Position numbers and translations under genes: made by a program. A DNA stretch of 18,226 bases from DASUAO01 sp046484625 (lineage in GTDB: Bacteria > Actinomycetota > Acidimicrobiia > IMCC26256 > PALSA-555), in contig JAWOIO010000189.1 in assembly GCA_046484625.1 (NCBI GenBank), forward strand, positions 1-18,226, given 5' to 3'. Under the pieces are notes generated by a model. That model was not told the DNA's origin. It did no database searches and was given only the letters and a program-made list of their open reading frames with translations. Below are positions 15,036-18,226 of this stretch, in pieces; the stretch's first letter is position 1; each line of letters starts with the position of its first letter.

Positions 15036-16084
15036 GTCGCCGCCGCAGGGAGGAGCGGCTGACGTACGCCGATTCCGGGGTCGACGTGGCGGCGGGTGAG
15101 AAGGCCGTCGAGATGATCAAGGCCCACGTCCGCACGACGTTCCGGCCCGAGGTCGTGGGGGACATCGGTGGGTTCGGTGGGCTGTTCAGCCTCGGCCGGC
15201 TCCCGCACAAGGATCCCCTCCTCGTGGCCTCGACCGATGGCGTGGGGACGAAGTCGGTCATCGCCGGCGAGATGGGTCGCTTCGACACGATCGGTCTCGA
15301 CGTCGTCGCGATGTGCGTGGACGACATCGCGACCTGCGGCGCCGAGCCGCTCTTCTTCCTCGACTACATCTCGGTCGGGAAGCTCGTGCCCGAGCACGTG
15401 GACCAGATCGTCGCCGGGGTCGCGAACGGATGCCGAGAGGCTGGATGTGCACTCCTCGGCGGAGAGATGTCCGAGCACCCGGGCGTGATGGCCGCCGGCG
15501 AGTTCGACCTCGTGGGCTTCGCGGTCGGCGTCGTCGACCGGTCCGAGGTCCTGCCCCGCGACGTCCAGCCGGGGGATCGCGTCATCGGGCTGGCGAGTCC
15601 GGGCCTCCGATCCAACGGCTACTCGCTCGCTCGCGGGGCCTTCGCCCGCGCCGGTCAGGCCTTGAGCGATCCCGCGTGGCGCGGGGCGCGCCACTCGCTG
15701 GGCGCCGAGCTGCTCCGCCCGAGCGTGATCTACGCCCCGGCCGTCGCCCATCTCCGACGCCACGTCGAAGTGCGCGCGCTCGCGCACGTGACCGGCGGGG
15801 GGATCCCCGGCAACCTCGTGCGCGCCCTTCCCGACAACTGCGACGCGATCGTCGAGCGCGGCCGGTGGGAGGAACCGCGCATCTTCTCGGTCATCCAGGC
15901 GGCCGGCGATGTCGCCGACGACGAGATGGAGCACGTGTTCAACCTCGGTCTCGGGATGCTCGCCATCGTTCCCGCGGGTGCGGTGCGGGAGGCGCTCGAC
16001 GGTGTGCGCGCCGCGGGGCACGAGGCATGGCTCGTCGGGCGGGTGGTCGACGGCCACGGTCGCGCGTTCATCGAGCGCGAGTAG
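15032..16084 (+). CDS. purM: Phosphoribosylformylglycinamidine cyclo-ligase (AIR synthetase)
   Basis: PurM closes the imidazole ring of FGAM with ATP to give AIR, using the product of PurS/Q/L. The 350-aa product matches the family. Seen in order are TYADSGVDVAAGEKAVEMIK (about 11-30), GGFGGLFSL, STDGVGTKSVIAGEM, GLDVVAMCVDDIATCGAEP, LLGGEMSEHPG and VTGGGIPGNLVRALP. The GTG at 15032 overlaps the purF TGA by two bases and is the natural coupled start, leaving a short basic N-terminal tail (SRRRREER) before the first motif. No terminator-like hairpin is obvious in the 64 bases before bldC. Confidence 0.97.
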   Translation: MSRRRREERLTYADSGVDVAAGEKAVEMIKAHVRTTFRPEVVGDIGGFGGLFSLGRLPHKDPLLVASTDGVGTKSVIAGEMGRFDTIGLDVVAMCVDDIATCGAEPLFFLDYISVGKLVPEHVDQIVAGVANGCREAGCALLGGEMSEHPGVMAAGEFDLVGFAVGVVDRSEVLPRDVQPGDRVIGLASPGLRSNGYSLARGAFARAGQALSDPAWRGARHSLGAELLRPSVIYAPAVAHLRRHVEVRALAHVTGGGIPGNLVRALPDNCDAIVERGRWEEPRIFSVIQAAGDVADDEMEHVFNLGLGMLAIVPAGAVREALDGVRAAGHEAWLVGRVVDGHGRAFIERE

Positions 16085-16133
16085 CGCGCACAACGCAACC
16101 GGCCGAAAGACGCCCCGGCGCACATGACATGGG

Positions 16134-16139
16134 TATCGT
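16134..16139 (+). promoter_or_regulatory. Predicted bldC -10 element
   Basis: TATCGT lies 9 bases before the bldC ATG at 16149 within the 64-base purM-bldC gap. A start near 16146 gives a leader of about three bases. No Shine-Dalgarno is visible. Confidence 0.35.
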
Positions 16140-16148
16140 GAGTCCACG

Positions 16149-16388
16149 ATGAGTGCTCGCCCAGAGGACGTGTCCCGGTCGGCCGACGCCGGCGGTTCCG
16201 ACGTTCCCGAGGAGCTGCTCACCCCAGCCGAAGTGGCGGCGCTGTTCCGCGTGAACCCCAAGACGGTGACGCGCTGGCACCGCAGCGGCAAGATCTCGGC
16301 GATCCGCACCCTCGGCGGGCACCGCCGGTTCCGAGCGGACGAGATCCGTCGTCTCCTCGAGGAGCGCGACGAACCCGCGGCGCCCTGA
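16149..16388 (+). CDS. bldC: BldC-family MerR-like DNA-binding regulator
   Basis: The 79-aa product is a single winged-helix MerR-type DNA-binding domain without an effector domain. LLTPAEVAALFRVNPKTVTRW (23-43) forms the helix-turn-helix, and RTLGGHRRFRADEIRRLL (53-70) the wing and following helix. It is nearly the same as Streptomyces BldC across this core, with an N-terminal extension of roughly ten residues. In Streptomyces BldC binds head-to-tail on direct repeats and controls development; its role in other actinobacteria is less clear. Position downstream of purF-purM is conserved with Streptomyces. The ATG at 16149 is preferred because the core is placed as in relatives. Confidence 0.9.
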   Translation: MSARPEDVSRSADAGGSDVPEELLTPAEVAALFRVNPKTVTRWHRSGKISAIRTLGGHRRFRADEIRRLLEERDEPAAP

Positions 16389-16426
16389 CCGTCGGTCGTC
16401 GCTCGCGTACCCCGCCGAGCGGTCGT

Positions 16427-16502
16427 TGGTGGCCGGGACCGGCGTCGATCCGGTGACCTCGCGCTTTTCAGGCGCGCGCTCTGCCAACTGAGCTACCCGG
16501 CC
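16427..16502 (-). tRNA. tRNA-Phe (GAA anticodon)
   Basis: Read on the minus strand the cloverleaf starts GGCCGGG at 16502 and closes with CCCGGCC and discriminator A. The anticodon stem-loop is CGCGC-CTGAAAA-GCGCG, with anticodon GAA for Phe. The D-loop region GTAGCTCAGTTGGCAGAGC is typical. The 3' CCA is encoded (16429-16427), unlike in the three other tRNAs here. It is the last of the Glu-Asp-Phe group. Confidence 0.97.
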
Positions 16503-16530
16503 GGGTCGGCGACTGCGTTCGTCGCCCCAG

Positions 16531-16605
16531 CGGTCCTGACGGGATTTGAACCCGCGGCCTCCGCCTTGACAGGGCGGCGTGCACTCCAAACTGCACCACA
16601 GGACC
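16531..16605 (-). tRNA. tRNA-Asp (GTC anticodon)
   Basis: The minus-strand cloverleaf has acceptor arms GGTCCTG and CAGGACC with discriminator G. The anticodon stem-loop CCGCC-CTGTCAA-GGCGG carries GTC for Asp. The T-loop TTCAAAT is normal. CCA is not encoded. It lies 77 bases after tRNA-Glu and 28 bases before tRNA-Phe. Confidence 0.97.
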
Positions 16606-16682
16606 GTGCATGGCGGCGGTTGCCGCATTTGTGACGACGGTGCGCAACCGGGAGCGCGGTCGCTACCGGTTGCTGCCGTCGG

Positions 16683-16755
16683 TGCCCCCAGGGGAATTCG
16701 AATCCCCGTTACCGCCTTGAAAGGGCGGCGTCCTGGGCCACTGGACGATGGGGGC
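16683..16755 (-). tRNA. tRNA-Glu (TTC anticodon)
   Basis: The minus-strand cloverleaf opens with GCCCCCA at 16755 and closes with TGGGGGC and discriminator A. The anticodon stem-loop CCGCC-CTTTCAA-GGCGG carries TTC for Glu, and the T-loop is TTCGAAT. CCA is not encoded. It is the first gene of the Glu-Asp-Phe unit, with a TACGAT -10 candidate about 25 bases upstream. Confidence 0.97.
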
Positions 16756-16779
16756 TGGGTTCCCTGGCGGGACCGTCTC

Positions 16780-16785
16780 ATCGTA
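16780..16785 (-). promoter_or_regulatory. Predicted -10 element of the tRNA-Glu-Asp-Phe unit
   Basis: TACGAT on the minus strand (16785 to 16780) would start transcription near 16773, about 18 bases before mature tRNA-Glu. The -35 region falls at the edge of the 13-bp tandem array and has no clear match to consensus. Confidence 0.4.
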
Positions 16786-16805
16786 GCAAGGCGCCCTCGT
16801 GCCCA

Positions 16806-16870
16806 GTCCGGTCGCGGTGTCCGGTCGCGGTGTCCGGTCGCGGTGTCCGGTCGCGGTGTCCGGTCGCGGC
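16806..16870. repeat. Five tandem 13-bp repeats between divergent tRNA units
   Basis: The unit GTCCGGTCGCGGT occurs at 16806-16818, 16819-16831, 16832-16844, 16845-16857 and, with one final change, 16858-16870. The array fills the middle of the 199-base gap between tRNA-Glu (-) and tRNA-Lys (+). No gene is supported in this gap. It reaches the presumed -35 position of the minus-strand tRNA promoter. Confidence 0.92.
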
Positions 16871-16940
16871 ACCGGCCCACGCCGCGAGCGCCGAGGCCGG
16901 CGGCCGCCGCATCGTGACGGACTGCTCCGCGCCCGGTCGG

Positions 16941-16946
16941 TACGCT
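16941..16946 (+). promoter_or_regulatory. Predicted tRNA-Lys -10 element
   Basis: TACGCT lies 8 bases before the mature 5' end of tRNA-Lys at 16955 and would start transcription only a base or two upstream of it. No -35 of good quality is seen. Confidence 0.3.
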
Positions 16947-16954
16947 CGACGCGA

Positions 16955-17027
16955 GGGTCGCTAGCTCAATTGGCAGAGCGCCGGGCTTTTAACCCGTAGG
17001 TTCAGGGTTCGATCCCCTGGCGGCCCA
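16955..17027 (+). tRNA. tRNA-Lys (TTT anticodon)
   Basis: Acceptor arms GGGTCGC (16955-16961) and GCGGCCC (17020-17026) pair with one T-G wobble, and A17027 is the discriminator. The anticodon stem-loop CGGG-CTTTTAA-CCCG carries TTT for Lys. D-loop (TAGCTCAATTGGCAGAGC) and T-loop (TTCGATC) are normal. CCA is not encoded. It converges on the DsbA-like gene whose stop lies 22 bases further on. Confidence 0.97.
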
Positions 17028-17049
17028 CGGTCCCCACGTCGGCTCCCGG

Positions 17050-17730
17050 TCAGGCCGTCCCGGCCGCGCGCGAGAGCAGGTCGTCGTAGACGGACGGGTC
17101 GTCGGCATCGATGACCGGGAACCCCACGCCGTGCTCGCCCTCCCAGTGCGTGCGGATCCCCGGGTTGTGCACGTCGGTGCCGTCGGGGAGGAAGAGGTGG
17201 GGACTTCCCCGTACGTCGCCGGCCGCGGCCCGCCGCCACTCCTCGATCACGCGGTGCTTCGCCACGCCCGCATCGAAGTCGGCCTCGAGGCGACCCTCGT
17301 CGACCGCGACGCAGTCCTCGGCGACCTCCAGGATCACGTGGCGCATCGAGATGCACTTGGACTGACCCCAGAACGCCACGCGCAGGGCATGGTCGAGGGC
17401 GTCCGCGGCCTCCGGTCCCTGGAGTCGGGCCGCGCGCACCGCCTCGAGCGGCGGCAGCATCGTGACCGGCCACTCCCAGGAGCGCCGTTGCCAGAGCTGC
17501 CACCCGGCGCTCGGCGCGAGCGCGCCGAGGACCGGGAGCTCGGCCTCGAGCATCGCCTTGCGGGTGCACGAGTGGTTGAAGAGCTCGATCGGGAACGAGA
17601 GGTGCTCGAACGTCACGACGTCGCCGAGCCCGAGGCGAGCGCGGGCCTCGTGAAGTCGGTGGACGGCCAGGTGCGCCCAGGGGCAGCCGATGTCGGACCA
17701 GATCAGGATCGTGCGTTCGGGGACGTCCAT
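17050..17730 (-). CDS. DsbA/FrnE-like thioredoxin-fold protein
   Basis: From the ATG at 17730 the product is 226 aa. It begins with a beta strand and WSDIGCPWAHLAVHRL, matching the FrnE/2-hydroxychromene isomerase branch of the DsbA family (SDxxCPWCxxG), but the second cysteine of CPWC is Ala19, so only Cys16 remains. RGSPHLFLPDGTDVHNPG near the C-terminus fits the cis-Pro loop and following strand of the fold. No signal peptide is present, so it is probably cytosolic. The substrate is unknown; a monothiol or glutathione-dependent role is possible but not shown. The frame stays open upstream through 21-bp repeats to 17838 with several in-frame GTG codons, so longer forms cannot be excluded. 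It faces tRNA-Lys tail to tail. Confidence 0.8.
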   Translation of the reverse strand: MDVPERTILIWSDIGCPWAHLAVHRLHEARARLGLGDVVTFEHLSFPIELFNHSCTRKAMLEAELPVLGALAPSAGWQLWQRRSWEWPVTMLPPLEAVRAARLQGPEAADALDHALRVAFWGQSKCISMRHVILEVAEDCVAVDEGRLEADFDAGVAKHRVIEEWRRAAAGDVRGSPHLFLPDGTDVHNPGIRTHWEGEHGVGFPVIDADDPSVYDDLLSRAAGTA

Positions 17731-17838
17731 CACTCCAGTGTGGTGCTCGGGCACTCCAGTGTGGTGCTCGGGCACTCCAGTGTGGTGCTCGGGCAGTCCA
17801 GTGTGGTGCTCGGGCACTCCAGTGTGGCGCTCGGGCAC
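17731..17838. repeat. 21-bp tandem repeats abutting the DsbA-like gene start
   Basis: Five 21-base units start at 17731, 17752, 17773, 17794 and 17815, with a partial sixth after 17836. Each begins CACTCCAGTGTGG or nearly so; unit four has G for C and unit five one change. Read on the minus strand each unit is seven codons, V-P-E-H-H-T-G, in frame with the downstream gene. Most units therefore offer a GTG codon that could act as an alternative start. Confidence 0.93.
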
Positions 17839-17862
17839 TCCAACGGTGCGTTCCGGGAGAAC

Positions 17863-17934
17863 TCAGTCCCGCGTCTGCCCGTCAGTCCCGCGTCTGCCCG
17901 TCAGTCCCGCGTTTGCCCGTCAGTCCCGCGTTTG
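17863..17934. repeat. 19-bp tandem repeats
   Basis: Three full units at 17863-17881, 17882-17900 and 17901-17919 and a partial unit at 17920-17934 share TCAGTCCCGCGTCTGCCCG, the last two having T for C near the middle. With a 19-base period the unit shifts reading frame each copy, so it is not a protein repeat. It lies between the 21-bp array and the open frame at the right edge. Confidence 0.92.
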
Positions 17935-18226
17935 GTGGACGTCGATGACCGCGGTGCGGAGGTCGGTCATGTCGAGGAGCGTGTACTTCCCGCCGATCCG
18001 GATGACTTCACTTCGGCACGCGGTGAAACCCGCACCGAGCGCCGCTTCCGCCGAGGTGACTGGTCGGTGCGCACGACTACCCGAACCGTACTGACGGCCG
18101 ACACCACCCACTTTTATATTCATGCCGAGCTGGATGTGTCCAAGCTGCGGCTGTACCGACGCCAGGATGACGTCTCCAGCGGCAGGCCGGATTTTCTGCT
18201 GAATTCCTTCCCACCACTATTGAAAA
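17935..18226 (+). pseudogene. Possible remnant of a hydrolase-like gene, running off the edge
   Basis: From 17935 a plus-strand frame (GTG GAC GTC GAT...) stays open to the window end. It reads LPADPDDFTSARGETRTE, then RRFRRGDWSVRTTTRTVL and THFYIHAELD, which reminds me of C-terminal regions of CocE/NonD (peptidase S15-type) hydrolases; this is recollection, not a search. There is no credible start or ribosome binding site, and the frame emerges from the 19-bp repeats, so the 5' part seems lost. After about 18132 the translation (VSKLRLYRRQDDVSSG...) no longer fits that pattern and the DNA becomes richer in A/T, as if a junction was crossed. A competing minus-strand frame (18123 to 17920, 67 aa, and open further upstream to about 18216) covers the same bases, so coding direction is uncertain. 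Confidence 0.3.

Noticed and set aside
14825..16309. 494-aa minus-strand frame across purM and bldC
   Set aside because: It overlaps two well supported plus-strand genes and reads as antisense low-complexity sequence.
16806..16870. Plasmid or phage iteron origin
   Set aside because: No replication gene or A/T-rich unwinding region is nearby; the setting is a chromosomal tRNA cluster.
16068..16880. 270-aa minus-strand frame through the tRNA genes
   Set aside because: It runs through three tRNA genes and the 13-bp repeats; the repeated Asp-Arg-Thr-Pro-Arg-Pro translation is only the repeat read as protein.
17731..17934. CRISPR array
   Set aside because: The 21-bp and 19-bp units are directly adjacent with no unique spacers and no cas genes are seen.
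17690..18094. 134-aa plus-strand frame over the repeats
   Set aside because: Most of it is translated tandem repeat (SGTPVWC type) in antisense to the DsbA-like gene start, with no independent support.
18121..18226. IS110-type transposase N-terminus from the LDVSK stretch
   Set aside because: Only a few residues resemble the IDVSK start; the following residues do not match and no terminal repeats are visible before the edge.

Overview
The window is a high-GC, densely packed chromosomal segment from an actinobacterium. Evidence for this is the strong G/C third-position bias, many GTG starts, the PurS/PurQ/small-PurL form of FGAM synthetase, an Fe-S/propeptide-type PurF, and a bldC homologue directly downstream of purF-purM, an arrangement known from Streptomyces and relatives. 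Nothing fixes the genus; an Acidimicrobiia-like or other uncultivated actinobacterium would fit, but that is inference.

Layout: clpB (216-2795, +) is preceded by a promoter overlapped by an HspR/HAIR-like inverted repeat. A multi-spanning membrane protein of unknown function (2840-4105, +) follows. Then comes a large purine biosynthesis block on the + strand: purA, purD, purB, purC, purS, purQ (4155-9970), a convergent conserved hypothetical gene on the - strand (10093-10500), purL (10657-12978), a - strand degenerate APS-kinase-like P-loop gene (12997-13473), purF and purM (13533-16084), and bldC (16149-16388). Next is a tRNA region: Glu-Asp-Phe read on the - strand (16755 down to 16427) and Lys on the + strand (16955-17027), with a 13-bp tandem array in the gap between the divergent units. 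A DsbA/FrnE-like thioredoxin-fold gene (17050-17730, -) follows. The last ~500 bases hold two tandem-repeat blocks (21 bp and 19 bp) and what looks like a remnant of another protein gene with a composition break near the edge.

How the genes work together: PurF makes phosphoribosylamine from PRPP, PurD makes GAR, PurS/Q/L turn FGAR into FGAM, PurM closes AIR, PurC makes SAICAR, PurB releases AICAR (and later AMP), and PurA commits IMP to AMP. Steps 3 (purN), 6 (purE/purK) and 9-10 (purH) are not in this window. ClpB is a protein disaggregase and BldC a small MerR-like regulator; both are neighbours rather than pathway members.

The window is mostly housekeeping DNA and I do not see a clear new multi-gene system. 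The items most worth a second look are the P-loop protein lacking key kinase residues beside purF, the in-frame 21-bp repeats supplying serial GTG codons upstream of the DsbA-like gene, the clpB operator, a repeated TANNNT-N6-GTG promoter/start geometry suggesting leaderless mRNAs, and the disrupted right edge.
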